Positions 27,300 to 39,204 of a stretch of 64,000 bases of DNA are shown here, in pieces. This DNA comes from Odontesthes bonariensis (Eukaryota; Chordata; Actinopteri; Atheriniformes; Atherinopsidae), in the NCBI RefSeq assembly GCF_027942865.1, contig NC_134515.1, positions 14,671,227 through 14,735,226 of the forward strand, given 5' to 3'. The position numbers and the translations under genes are program-made. Positions within the stretch are counted from its first letter, which is position 1. Each line of letters begins with the position of its first letter. Below the pieces are notes generated by a model. That model had not been told where the DNA came from. It made no database searches and was given only the letters and a program-made list of their open reading frames with translations.

Positions 27300-27369
27300 T
27301 GAAGAGACGCTCCTTCAGCGATATTAGAGCTGACATCCTGACGAAGCAGCTCACTCCACCTCCACACAG

Positions 27370-27974
27370 ATGACTCCCTGCACCACCAAACACTTCAGCG
27401 ATCACCACACCTGGATGTTAGAGAAAGACATCCTCAAAGTGAGTATTACAGGTTATTCTTTTTGTTCAGATCTTTTTCTGCTTGAACTGTAAAACTGTTT
27501 GAGTGTTTGTTGCAGACTTGAATCGTGATGTTACCTCTCTGTCCCCTGTCTCCTCTTCCTCAGGTGAGAAAACCTGTTGTGGAGAAAATGCGCAGGGATC
27601 GCATCAACAGCTGCATCGAGCAGCTCAAAATCATCCTGGAGAAGGAGTTTCACAAGCAGGAGCCCAACTCTAAGCTAGAGAAAGCCGACATCCTGGAGAT
27701 GACAGTGAGCTTCCTGAGGCAGCAGCTGCAGTCAGGCCTCTGTCACAGCAGCCACAACCAGGGCTACTCTCCCTGCTGGAGGGACTCCCTGCATGTCCCC
27801 TCTGCAGGCTCCAACACAGAGGTCTCTGTCGCCCCTCTGCAGGGCCTTCTGCTGCAGAACCAGACGCTCCATCAGACCCAGAGAGCAAGCAGTTGCTCCT
27901 CAGTCTGCTCCACACTCAGGCCCACCAAACTGCTGGACAGCAGCAGCAGAAGCCCAGTGTGGAGGCCTTGGTAG
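27370..27974 (+). CDS. hes5: hes5-type bHLH-WRPW repressor, paralogue 1
   Basis: Two coding exons (27370-27438 and 27564-27974) give 159 aa. The bHLH domain includes the basic region RKPVVEKMRRDRIN, with the proline typical of HES proteins, then CIEQLKIILEKEF, SKLEKADILEMTVSFL and an abbreviated Orange region (GYSPCWRDSL). It ends in WRPW, the Groucho/TLE-recruiting tetrapeptide. Family knowledge: hes5/her4/her15 proteins are nuclear repressors induced by Notch that block neural differentiation. Exon 1 encodes a distinct N terminus (TPCTTKHFSDHHTWML). Exon 2 is nearly identical to paralogue 2 on the opposite strand. The only intron falls just before the basic region. A poly(A) signal lies at 28584-28589. 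Ortholog naming among fish her4, her12 and her15 is not settled from sequence alone. Confidence 0.9.
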
Positions 27975-28583
27975 AAAACTCATAAACACTCTGAAACCTG
28001 AGGGAAACTGTTCTATCCCTCATTATGTAGGAAATGTATTTCCAGCCTGCTCATTCAGTGTGTCACTGAGTGTTTTTAGTGTTTCATGGCGTCAATGAGA
28101 AGATTTGTAATAGATATTCTAACAGCTTTTTTTCAGATTTCACAGCCTTACTTATATGTTCATGACTTATGTTCACAGTTCTACATTTGGTTCCTTTGAG
28201 TAAATGAAGGAAATTAAATCAAACGCATTCTGCAGGTTAGCATTTATGTCTTCTCATCATGTTTGAAAGAACTTTTTTTATAGAGCATGTCTGTTGTGAC
28301 TACACAGTCTAGGATTGAGACCTACAGTTCCATTTTAAAGTTTTAGCACCCTTATTCATTTAAAATGAACCAATAGGTGTGTCCAATCTTTAAAGTGATG
28401 TTGTATTTGCCTTTGATAAAGGATGTATATGACAAAATGCCGTGAGACAGCAGCTCCTATGCAGTATCTTATGTATCTTGTGTTTTTTATTATGATGCAT
28501 TATGTTGTCAGTAAATGCTGTGCTTTGAACTAATTTGATAGTTAAAAGATTCACAAAATGTTAACAACTTCAAACTGGATGTT

Positions 28584-28589
28584 AATAAA
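28584..28589 (+). terminator. poly(A) signal of hes5-type gene 1
   Basis: AATAAA lies about 610 nt after the stop codon. The closer position used by paralogue 2 (AATAAA 58 nt after its stop) is altered here from AAATAAAT to AAATGTAT, so this gene probably has the longer 3' UTR. Confidence 0.5.
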
Positions 28590-28879
28590 ATTCCCAATCT
28601 TTTCTTTAAATTTTGTGTTTATGAATTAATTGTGAATTCAATATTTTAAAAAAGTAATGTAAATAAAAAATATGTGACAGTGCAGATACAACTTTACACT
28701 GTCACATTTGTAGGGATTTGCTCAAATCTGGGACAAAAAGTAGGTTCTCATCATTTAAATCATCACATTTGTCTAAGGTCATCGTTTGGTTGGTTTCAGA
28801 AAGCGCTTTTCTGGTCTAGCTGATCACTCACAGCATTATTTATACTACAAGCCATATTTACTCATCCACACACACTCAT

Positions 28880-29060
28880 AATACAATATTACAGTCTATG
28901 CACTGCTTTTCTTTCTCGATCCCACACATTCACACACCAGTAGATGCATCAGAGGCAACGGGGGTCTCAGGGTCTTGTCCAAGGATACTTCAACATGTGG
29001 TCTGGGGAAGCCGGGAGTCTAACCACCGACCCTCAGGTTGGCAGACCAGTCCCTCCTGAC
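28880..29060. repeat. probable decayed teleost interspersed repeat
   Basis: The phrases CATTCACACACCAGTAGATG, TCTTGTCCAAGGATACTTC and GAAGCCGGGAGTCTAACCAC resemble a widespread fish repeat consensus that reads similarly around a CCAAGGACACTTCGACATG core. Boundaries are unclear and no target duplication was found. It lies between the convergent hes5-type genes. Confidence 0.5.
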
Positions 29061-30060
29061 TTCCTCTTCTGCCCCATGTAAAGTCCACAAAAAATTTAGG
29101 AAACATTTGTGTATAGGTTTGTACTTGTTTTTCCTACTTGATGAGGACTTCAACTCATGGGATAAAGGAAAAATCTCTCTTTGGTGAAGCTCTTGACACA
29201 GATATGAAACATCATCTTGACTAAATTTTGTAAGATGTGAGAAGCCAAAAGATTGCAAACAAGTGGTTTAAGATTCAGAAATATTTAGCTTTCGTATTTA
29301 AAAGATTGTGATATCATGAATGATATAAACTCTTTATCCTAAAAATAACCAGTAACTTGAGCTGTCAAATATTTGTAGGAAGTAGAATATTTGCCTTTTA
29401 AGTTTGAAACAGAATGAAACTCAGCTCATGTAAAAGCTGTTCTTAATATATATTCTATAAATGTTCTACATTTTCCCACCTGCAAATGTCTTCATTAGTA
29501 TTTCAAACCATGACAGATATATAGTGTATGTACTCTGTGGAAATAGGCTGGATATCTGGATCAAACATCTCATGACCTTCTCTAAAATCAAGTTCAAGAC
29601 AGAATTTAAACCGCAATTAAGAGGAAAATGGGATTCTGTGTTTTACAATGATTGTGTCTTTTTATTAATTGTCATACAAACATCAGAAATTAGTTTCAAG
29701 TGCCAAAAGTGACAGCATCCAATATTCTCATCCAGTCATACAGTGTGAATAAGTACATCCACTTATGCACACACGAACACAAAGAAATCATCCCCAGTCA
29801 TACAATCTGTCTTACATAATTCATAACAGAAGAGAAATATTCTCAACAGTAGCTTTCAGTTCAACGCAGTATGACAGATACATATGCTGTTACATCAAGC
29901 AGTCCAAAGATAAACTCCACTGGAGTAAACGATCACATGATTTGACAAAACTATCATCACTCAAAATCATCTCCAGCTTTAAAAACAAAGGAAAGAAAGA
30001 ATTAGAGTCAAAGTAGGACAATCTTAAACAAGTGAGAGCCCATCACTTTTACTTGTCCAC
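29060..30060. other. spacer between convergent hes5-type genes
   Basis: AT-rich DNA with several short open frames in conflicting directions and no domain. It forms the loop between the two arms of the hes5-type inverted repeat (about 27560-28055 and 30093-30588). Confidence 0.5.
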
Positions 30061-30110
30061 CAATGTGATGAGACAATAAGTAAACCCACACTGAATGAGC
30101 AGGCTGGAAA

Positions 30111-30116
30111 TTTATT
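30111..30116 (-). terminator. poly(A) signal of hes5-type gene 2
   Basis: AATAAA on the minus strand lies 58 nt after the stop codon at 30174-30176, within the stretch shared with gene 1. In gene 1 the hexamer is mutated. Confidence 0.5.
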
Positions 30117-30173
30117 TCCTACATAATGAGGGATAGAACAGTTTCCCTCAGGTTTCAGAGTGTTTGTGAGTTT

Positions 30174-30765
30174 CTACCAAGGCCTCCACACAGGGCTTCT
30201 GCTGCTGCTGTCCAGCAGTTTGGTGGGCCTGAGTGTGGAGCAGACTGAGGAGCAACTGCTTGCTCTCTGGGTCTGATGGAGCGTCTGGTTCTGCTGCAGG
30301 AGGCCCTGCAGAGGGGCGACAGAGACCTCTGTGTTGGAGCCTGCAGAGGGGACATGCAGGGAGTCCCTCCAGCAGGGAGAGTAGCCCTGGTTGTGGCTGC
30401 TGTGACAGAGGCCTGACTGCAGCTGCTGCCTCAGGAAGCTCACTGTCATCTCCAAGATGTCGGCTTTCTCTAGCTTAGAGTTGGGCTCCTGCTTGTGAAA
30501 CTCCTTCTCCAGGATGATTTTGAGCTGCTCGATGCAGCTGTTGATGCGATCCCTGCGCATTTTCTCCACAACAGGTTTTCTCAACTGTGAAAGAGGAGAC
30601 AGAAATGTAAGCTCATGTCGTACCAGAAATACCAGAAATCGTAGGGTACAAGGTGATTTAAAAAAGAAAGAAAGAGAGAAATATCCTTGTACTCACTTTG
30701 ATGTTGTCTTTCTCAGAAATCCTCATATTGTGCATGGAGGAGTAGCTGTTTGAACATGGGGCCAT
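30174..30765 (-). CDS. hes5: hes5-type bHLH-WRPW repressor, paralogue 2
   Basis: Two minus-strand coding exons (30697-30765 and 30174-30584) give 159 aa, the same exon lengths (69 and 411 nt) as paralogue 1. Exon 2 carries RKPVVEKMRRDRIN, the helix-loop-helix, GYSPCWRDSL and the terminal WRPW. The protein differs from paralogue 1 in exon 2 at only a couple of residues (for example LLQQN versus LLLQN). The 23-residue N termini differ strongly (APCSNSYSSMHNMRIS here). The role is as for paralogue 1: a Notch-induced nuclear repressor acting through Groucho/TLE. Unlike paralogue 1, its promoter keeps a perfect RBPJ site. The pair is convergent, with about 2.2 kb between stop codons. Confidence 0.9.
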
Positions 30766-30839
30766 GTTTGGGCAGGTGAACTTAGATGCTTCCTCTGAAC
30801 AGCACTACGAGCAATGAGCTCTGGAGGAGCTGCTCCTCA

Positions 30840-30901
30840 ATTTATACTACGTGATTAACATAACAAAGCCATGTGGCTCAGGCAGGGCTGGGGTTCCCAC
30901 A
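30840..30901 (-). promoter_or_regulatory. Notch-responsive core promoter of hes5-type gene 2
   Basis: On the minus strand, TGTGGGAA (30894-30901) is a perfect high-affinity RBPJ/Su(H) site. It lies 47 bp upstream of TATAAAT (30840-30846), about 75 bp before the ATG. The intervening block (CCAGCCCTGCCTGAG, GGCTTTGTTATG) is conserved with gene 1. Direct Notch control is inferred from the motif and the gene family. Confidence 0.7.
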
Positions 30902-30929
30902 CTCTGACCAGTGGGACTCCCAGCACAAC

Positions 30930-33900
30930 AATGGAGGACATGTCAATAACTCAGAGAGAATTTATCTGTGCTTAACGTGTTTCCCAAGATAAGCAACAGG
31001 TAATTAACACTTTATCAAGGGGTCATCTGAGAATTTATCATGATGCTACAGTTAGAATTTGATTAGTTAGATGAATAACGTGGGGAAGTGATACAGAAAA
31101 ATGTGTATCACTTTAAGGAGGTAACCACAGTCAAGGGCCAACTGCTTCCCTGCAATAAAACAATATAAGATGAGCTCTTATTGTCTCTTCAAAGAAAACC
31201 TCCCTTCCTGGAAAGACACTTTGAAACCCAGCAATGACAATTTGGACCTTTGAAAATGTTTTATTCAAGAAGAATACATTACTTTTGGAAACTTTTGCTA
31301 CAGACTGAATGATGTATACAGGTTATCGGCTAAATTAAATTTCCCACCTGTTTATTTTCTAATGTCGCCCTGCCGGTCACTGCTTGTCTTCAGGCCCTAA
31401 AACACGATGTTTTTCTACGGGGATATGGGGATTAAACACGGAGATAGGGTTATCTGAACAGAGTCTCACCGGTGCAGTTGACCCGTGTCTCATGCACGTG
31501 TGAAAGCAAGCAATTGGCGCGAGTCTTCCAGTGCGGGTCAAAGACCGCGTGCGTTGAAGTGCAATTAAGGAAGCGCAACAAAAGATCTCCTGCGCATTAG
31601 TGAAGCCCATCAGGAAATGCATTTCCAGGCTGTTGTTTCTGTCATTAAGATTAATCAAGGCGCGGTCGCATTTGAACCTTTTATCATAAACCATAGGAGC
31701 AGTGACTGCACGATGCATTCTTAACAAGAAAAGTAATATGATCAATGATTTCATTTCCTTTCTCTTAAACCCTTCATAAGTATTATGTGTGATTTTACAA
31801 TTCAAAATGTACACACTACATATATTTATCTGATGAACACAGGAAATGTTTTTTAAAAAGGCATAATTTATTAAGAATCTGAAAATTGTTGATGTAAAAG
31901 AAAGTAACTTTAATGTTAATATATCTGCCTATAAGTTTGTTTCTTTCTCTATGTTTTGTCCCACTAAACTTTTAGCCAATCCCAAATAATTTCTGGTTTA
32001 ACAGTTCACATTTGGATTATTGTTTAGTCACTGAGTTCTGTTGAAAACTGTAGATGTTCTGTAATCACAAGTTCTTGCCTGACTTCCCCTCAGGGTCTGC
32101 AGACTGAACTGTGTCAAATTAGTGTCAAGTTAATGGCATGAAGAGCGGGCTGGCAGTATGCTTCTGAGGGCCTCCATCAGTGGCTGGCCCCAGATGTGAA
32201 ACTGGCCTTGTGAGTAGATCTGTCTCTCTGGTTTCCCACCAGCCTCCAACATCAGGGTAAATGAGCTACAAAAGCCGTGCCTCTCCTCCAAGCTCCGTTG
32301 GGAATGTTAATTGATCTTCTGTTGCAGGACAAACAGAAACTCTGTGTCCCTGTCCATCTGGGAAAAATCAAGTCCACTGGCTTGTTTTGCTTGCTTGGCA
32401 CAGAGCACTGTGGCTTTGGTCTGGGTTGATAAGTTATTAGTCAATAGTTTTACATTCATTGTAAAACAAACTGGATTAAGAAGAAATACTACAACAGAAA
32501 TGTCTGGGCTCATCAAGAAAATGTAAAGGACGATATGCCCAGACAGTGCGTAGGAACATTCATTTTCAACCCCTTCAGTCTTTGTAAAAGTGTTTGAAAT
32601 GACTAATTTAAAGGATTGAACCATTAAATGATTCATGTGCAACAGGTGCCTGATAACCTGCTGTGTGAAAAGTAAAAATCTACTAAGTTTCATTGAGATA
32701 AGTTTACGAACCACAAACAGATATTTGACCTGTGGACATTCAAATGTCAATAAAAGCACCCATATCACATGTATCTAAACCAAACACAAGCACCCTGAGA
32801 AATGTTCAATATATTGTACTTTTCTCCAGACCTCCTCTCTTCATTTACATCAATATCACTCTCATATTTTAGTTTGAAATTAGAGTAACTGCCAGCCTGT
32901 CCAGTCACTTCCACGCTTGGCTTCACTATCTGTGCTGTTCATTTCTGACATGTTTGTGTGAATTTGTGCCTCCCCTTAAAGTTAGCGTGCACTACATGGC
33001 TGCTGGGGGTCTTTGTCTTCAAGTGTGTGGGAAGATGAGTTCCCCTCCCACCAGCAGCCTGAGAGCTCTGAATTCCTGCCATAAAGTCTAGGCCATCGCT
33101 CAGACCTGAGGCGGCGCAGAGCTGCTTCCCGTCAGCCATCGCTCTGTGAGTGTGGTATCTCCCGTTTCCCACACTCTGCGCCTATTCACTGGTCCCGAGA
33201 TGGGGACAATAGAAGTGTGTCTTGTTACACATCACATTAGCTACGGTGTTTGATCTCCTGTTGAAGGGGAGGGGGGGCAGCTTCAGCCGGACCATCTGGC
33301 CTGGCAAACTAGACCCTGAGAAAGTCCCAGGCATGCCACATTCTCCACAACTTCTGCACACACAAATAGTTGTGAAAGACTTTAGGAGCACTTGAGACAT
33401 AATTCAAGCAATAGACGTCATACCACGACCACCACAACAGAAGAAATCTGGGACATGTGACCTGCAGGGGCGTCTCCCTACCCAGTTATCTCACTTTTTT
33501 AAAACACCTGTTCGCCAACAAAGTCAGTCAAGATGAGATGTTAATGATCCCTGTGGGAAATAGCGGATCTTTAAAAAATCTGGTTATAATGAGAGTGGGA
33601 AGTATACTTTTAAAATTTATGTAAAATGTTTGTTTATTATCAAATTTTTTATAACATATGAGTGTTTCAAACTCATTTGCTGAAGTTAGACGTTAAGATA
33701 AATGACACAAAAAAATGACAGAAAAATATTAAACGCCATTATCATTAAAAATCCAAACACTTTCAAGGTAAGGAATCATCAGTCAGTGTTACTGGACCTG
33801 TATATAAAATATAGACAATGTTATATTTTTGGTGTTCGAAAATGTTAAAAACATAAACTCTGCTTGTTCTATGCTTGTTCTAAGATTTAGTTGGTGTTAC

Positions 33901-35030
33901 TTTGTAAAGGAGGAAAATGTTCATTCAGTTGGAGTTCTATTCTCAGAATTTGTTACATCTCAATGATATCTTCTCAATTTCTTGATTTCTTTTGTAATTA
34001 TGTGAAACAATTTACACAGATTCATTGAAAAATGTGAATGCTAATTGCTGGAGCTGTGGACGCCTAAAAGTTAACATTACTTTGGATAAAGTATAACTGC
34101 TCAGTTGAGTAATCTGGTATAACTGGATTTAAGAGTGTAATTTTTTTGATGGAGCAACATCCAAACTTTACCTTAAAATTAATTTTTCATCCACTCATTC
34201 TATATAATTCATAATCAAAATTTCGGCAATCACCAATAATAACAGTTTAAAAAAAAAAAAAAGGTGAGACCACTACAATTGTTTATGTTTGCAAGACTTC
34301 ATAAGAAGTTTTCAATTTATTTATTCACACATGTTCAAAGGGAAACTTCTCAAGGAAGCAACAGAAGAACAGAAGAGTCTTTTAGAAAAGATTGATTTCA
34401 ATACAAAGTGCCTTTATAAAAGGTATAAATTCCAGGTTTTTCACTGGAAGATGAATAACATCTATTATGGACATCACAAGTGGACAATTAATAGCAAGAA
34501 TGTCAGTAAAGTTCATTCACACATAGGCCAAATAATGGATACAAAAAGTCAACATATATTGTTTGGGACAATCCTAATAGGATTTACAGTAAAGGTGGAT
34601 CCATGGGATCCTTTTATGGCTTGTTTTTAATTCATCAACAAAAAGCTGATGGAACATATCAGTCAGAGATACCCAGTATCAGAGATCGACAATAGACACA
34701 TAAATCAAGCAGTGTCTCAGACACTTTGATAGCTCAAAACCTGTGTGGTTAATATAATTAGATTATGTTTGCAAAATAAACAAGTGAGGATTAGTTTTCC
34801 CAACAGGAACAATTTACACAATCACAGAGTAAACACTCTAAAAGAGAAAGTGTGCGATATCTATACATATGATGTACATATTCAGTAAAACCTGAATCAT
34901 TTCAGTCCTTCCATAGGAATGAAGGCACACTGTGCCAGTTTCACCACATAGTGTAACAATTTACTATACTGAATCTTCTGCCAAAGCAAAAGGCATCAGA
35001 CTTCAATGAGTCTTCAACTTTCTGTCCATG
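30930..35030. other. intergenic region between hes5-type genes 2 and 3
   Basis: About 4 kb with no recognisable gene. Open frames at 31377-31814 and 32307-32768 on minus and 34289-34630 on plus lack domains and splice partners. Poly-A and AT-rich stretches are frequent. Enhancers for the cluster could lie here but cannot be told from sequence alone. Confidence 0.5.
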
Positions 35031-35081
35031 ACGTTCACAGACGTAGTTTTCTCTCTGTGTGAAGCTCACACTGCCTCCATC

Positions 35082-35695
35082 CTACCAGGGTCTCCACAGA
35101 GTGCTACCGGCCGGGCTCACACCCTTGCTGGAGTTGACCTGATGGAGAGGGGAACCAGGAGGGGAGAGGTTGCAAGGACTGAGACCGGTCCTGCTGGATG
35201 CACGCAGACCCTGGAAATGGCTGAGGAGCAGCCTGTGGGCCTGAGTCTGGACCTCGCTGTGGGACAGGAAGCTGACTGCCTCCTGGACACAATGAGAGTA
35301 GCCATCAGTGGCTGTCATGAGGCCAGAGGACAGTCTGCTCTGCTGCTTCTGCTGCTGCCAGCTTCTCAGATATGACACGGCCATCTCCAAGATGTCCGCT
35401 TTCTCCTGCTTGGAGTCAGGCTGCTGCCTCAGAAACTCAGGACCCAGGAGTGATTTAAGCTGCTCGATGCTGGTGTTGATGCGGTCTCTGCGCAATTTTT
35501 CCACCATTGGCTTTCTCAGCTAAAAAAAATCAAAAGAAAAAAAAATGTTAATTCCACTTGAATATAGATCTTTATCTAAATTTCTCAAATTCAATTCAAG
35601 TCAAGAAAGATGGGTGACTTTATTGAGAAGATATTTACCTTGTGAGCAGGGGTCAGGTGGTCCTTGCTTGGCTGTCCAAAAACAGTAGGTGCCAT
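35082..35695 (-). CDS. hes5: hes5-type bHLH-Orange-WRPW repressor, paralogue 3
   Basis: Two minus-strand coding exons (35639-35695 and 35082-35519) give 164 aa. The bHLH region reads LRKPMVEKLRRDRINTSIEQ, then SLLGPEFLRQ, SKQEKADILEMAVSYL, followed by a good Orange domain (GYSHCVQEAVSFLS) and the terminal LWRPW. The Orange domain is closer to mammalian HES5 (GYSWCLQEAVQFL) than in paralogues 1 and 2, so this copy may be the conservative hes5 orthologue. It acts in the nucleus as a Notch-induced repressor of proneural genes through TLE corepressors. The start matches the family MAP-type N terminus. As in the other two copies, exon 2 runs uninterrupted from the basic region to WRPW. Confidence 0.92.
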
Positions 35696-35774
35696 TGCTG
35701 CTGATACAGAGCGTTTCTGCTCGGTCTGAAGAGCCAGTGAGTCTGAGCTGCCTTCTCCTCTCCCTCTGCCCTGT

Positions 35775-35848
35775 ATTTATACACCCAAATCTCCATATGA
35801 ATGTGTGAGTCTTAGGCTTGTTGGAGTTTCTCACAGTCCCTGGGCCAA
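35775..35848 (-). promoter_or_regulatory. CCAAT-RBPJ-TATA promoter of hes5-type gene 3
   Basis: In transcription order on the minus strand: ATTGGCC (inverted CCAAT, 35842-35848), TGTGAGAA (RBPJ site, 35828-35835), then 46 bp to TATAAAT (35775-35781), about 80 bp before the ATG. The module ATTGGCC-CAGGG-ACTGTGAGAA recurs almost exactly upstream of the small gene at 39205. Confidence 0.7.
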
Positions 35849-36219
35849 TGGGAGTGCTGGGAAGGGCTTTGGGGAGCGCAGGGCTGCCACATGCTCAATG
35901 AAGTGTTTATAGCCGTGGGGACAATGACTGTGCCTCTGGGGAGCAGGTGGAGGAATAGACCGCGAGAGAAAGAGCCCAGGGTGGAGTGGGTAGGGGGGTG
36001 TAGCTGAGAGACTGACCCGGCACTTGTGCTGATATGGGAAAGTGGTGACCCCGGAGGGAAGCATGCCGCTGTCTCTTGTCAACTCCACCGCCACGTAATT
36101 GAAGACAAAGTGCCTCCGCCAACAGGCACACGTGGGTGTTACAGAGGGCCAACTGTTAGAAAAGATCAACATGCAGCCACTTCCACTGTTAGAGGCGGCA
36201 GACTTCAACTTGTGGAGCT

Positions 36220-39000
36220 GTGCAACAGTTGGGACGTGTCAAAGATGAAACGAAAAAGAGTTTCTCTGCAAGTTTTGGTAGCAAAATCCCATTTGCTTAG
36301 TGAAAAAGGAGTTTTGGTCCACATACCAAAATTTGCAAAGAAAGGGGACAGTGAAGATCTTTTATCTTTGTGGGCTTCTTGTAGTAAACTGTCTGTTCCA
36401 TCACCAAGTGTACTGGTTTGTGTGCAAAAGAAACATTTTTTTTTTACATCACAGTTACTCTCACTTTTAGTTTTGCCACTAAATGAAGTGTTTTAGGGTA
36501 CAAAAAGTGTTTTCTTCTTCTTATCACAGAGGTTGTGTTTGTTTTAACATGAATACTGTTGCAATAATGTAAGAAATAATTGTTGTGAGTGCAATGGAAC
36601 TATAATAGATACAGAAGTTGATATAAAATAAAAATATGATCAAATTACGCTTGTCGATTCAACCACAGCAGGATGTGTGCATTTTGAGAGTTTATCGTAT
36701 AGAATAGTATAAAATTATAAATAAGAATACTTTTCATTTGTTCCCTAAATGTTCCAGCTTCGAATAGATTTTACAGAGGAACTGTAAAATCCAACAGTAC
36801 TACAATCTCTGTACTAAATAAATAATCATATTCCAAAACTCTCCAGTGGATATTTTAGAAGTGTGTGACACTGAAAGAAAAATCTTTACAATGAGGTTTT
36901 ATTTACAGAGAAAATGACTCATTGGTTCAGATGTTTTTTAAAACCGAAGCCACACTGTCTAGAAAAAAAAAAAAAATCAGAGTAGTACTGTAGAATTTCC
37001 TTTATTCATTCAGCTCACAGAAGTGATGACTTCCTGACTGTCTTTTAAAATAAAGAACTCACTTTTAGTGAGACACAAAATACCACAGCTTTCACACAAC
37101 TGAAGTTCAGCAGCTTAAGAAACAGCTGGATCTGTTGTATTTTAGCTGCTTCCCTCCTGTTGGAGTCATATATGTCATTTCATTTACACATCAAACATCT
37201 CTGGAAGCTCCTTCTTTCACCTGTGTAATATTGTCAAAATGGCGAATGTCATGTCTCATAATGAGGCAGAAGATTTGATACATGCATTTGTTTCTTCTAA
37301 GATGTAATTCATAATTATCAGGACATCCTAATAACTCTCATCATATTTCTCCAATTCTACCTTTTATACCTATCGCTGTTTCCCTGTAAAACTTTCAGAC
37401 TCTGACCAAGTTCCTCACAGCACTTTATTTTCCCACAATCACATCGCTCCTAGGCTGTATGCTTACTCGTGGTTCTCTAGTTAGTTTCTAAAAGTGTAAT
37501 TGGAGGCAGCTCTCAGTTTGGGTTTGAGAGGCAGACTCTCCTTTTAAGATTAGACTAGATTAGAGATTAAAATCTCCCTTTTTGATGTGGTGGTTGTTGT
37601 TGTTTCAGGTGACAAATGCCATTCTTCCCTCCTCTATTTACTCTCCGTGCATTTATGCCAGAATTTTTATGATTTACTTTGTGTCTTTTCTCTTTTGTAG
37701 TTGATGGATCCTTCCCGCTGATGAGCCCCACTAACCTGCTTAATGGTGGTTTACGGCGTCTTTCTTGTTGAAATTGAGTTTCTCCACCTAATTGTCAGGA
37801 AGTGCTGCTCAAGAGTGAATTGCTAAGCCTCCCTTTAATATTGTCTCTATAAAGTGCCCTACCTTAAGTTATGATTCAAGACAGTAAAAATGAAATAGAA
37901 CTAAGAATAGAATTTTTATTTCATGATTTTCTCAGTTTATTGCCATTTCTATTATGTGAACTAATAAGGAAGGAAGGAGCATGCTTCAACCGTTAGATTT
38001 CACACTCACAGCACATGTCGACACATCAGGCAAACTCTAACTCATGCAGACAGCCACACTCTCATTCACTTGTCCCCACCCGACACACACACTGACACAC
38101 ACACAGCTGGCTGACCTGCCTGCCGCTGGCCACGTCTCAGTCACACGCTCCCTTCCTGCCAGTGTGGAACGTGGGAGCCGCTGTGGTCCCAGGCTTCCCA
38201 CACTTCGGTGTTAATGACTCAGAGGCAGGCTGCACAAAGGAAGTGTGCCCCATGGAACAAAGACTGTGTGACCAACCCCCTCACAACACACGCACACACA
38301 CCCAGGAAGACAGGGTTGTCAACAGGGCTTCCAGGCACACCATCTGGATGGATTGTATGCTTTTGTCAGCCAATCAAGCATGGGAGACGCTCACCGTGAG
38401 AATTAGAGAGGCTGAAATAGAGACAGAAAGTAAGATAAGAAGAATGAGGAGTGTTTGTGTAAGTGTGTGGAGGCTGGGAAATGTTTTACATTGGTTTGAT
38501 AGTTTTGAAATCTGTGAAAGAAAGTATAAACTCTGTTTTTGTGAGACAAACGGTAGAATAAGTTGAGAGAAAGTGGATATTTGAGTCACATTATAGTGTT
38601 TTAGCAGGAAACAGAATCTATGGGAAAGAAATAATTAAATAATTAATACAAGCAGTACTAATAACACAGAATTACTGCTTGAGAGTGTGTTGATTTTGCA
38701 CTCTGCTGACCTCTTACAGGCATTTCTTCATCTAAATGTACCCCATTCCTGTAATATCTAAATATCTGAAAGCACAGGCCTGATTTCATTCACATAACAT
38801 CTCTTTCCCCTGTGTTGCTAAATGGGAACACTTGTTGCAGGATGTCCATCAGGCAGATGTTTTTCTCCTCCTTCACACCACATATCACTCCCTATCGAGG
38901 ATACTTCACTCATTGTGGAGAAATAACTGAGTGACAAGAGGCTGGCAAAGAGCCCCTCCCACCTGTTTGTTTGGACTGGGGGCCATTGTACCCCATGAGT
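36220..39000. other. intergenic region upstream of hes5-type gene 3 and the small gene
   Basis: No gene was recognised. Open frames at 36026-36496 and 38162-38566 lack domains. The two divergent promoters (gene 3 on minus, small gene on plus) are about 3.3 kb apart and could share regulatory DNA here. Confidence 0.5.
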
Positions 39001-39047
39001 TCAACTAATTCATTCATGTTCTATTGTCACTGCCCTGCTTTGTGATT

Positions 39048-39112
39048 GGCCAAAAACTGTGAGAACCAACATCACATCAAATCGATGGGAAAGTTGGCAT
39101 AAGTATATAAAT
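39048..39112 (+). promoter_or_regulatory. CCAAT, two RBPJ sites and TATA upstream of the small gene
   Basis: ATTGGCC (near 39054) is followed four bases later by ACTGTGAGAA, containing the RBPJ site TGTGAGAA (39059-39066). A second site, ATGGGAA, lies at 39085-39091, and TATATAAAT at 39104-39112. Order, spacing and sequence copy the promoter of hes5-type gene 3. Confidence 0.7.
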
Positions 39113-39204
39113 GAGGGAGGTCTTGTTGGGTAAAATCATAACCTCGAGAGCCTCTCTTACCCCACACAGGCCTGGATACAATAAGTAGACGCTGCGTGTT
39201 CGTC

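Noticed and set aside
31377-31814. 145-codon minus-strand frame between hes5-type genes
   Set aside because: No domain, no splice or promoter support, and a composition like non-coding DNA.
34289-34630. 113-codon plus-strand frame
   Set aside because: AT-rich, lysine- and phenylalanine-heavy chance frame with no recognised motif.
35082-35375. Plus-strand 115-codon frame and other overlapping frames
   Set aside because: Antisense shadows of hes5-type gene 3 exon 2.
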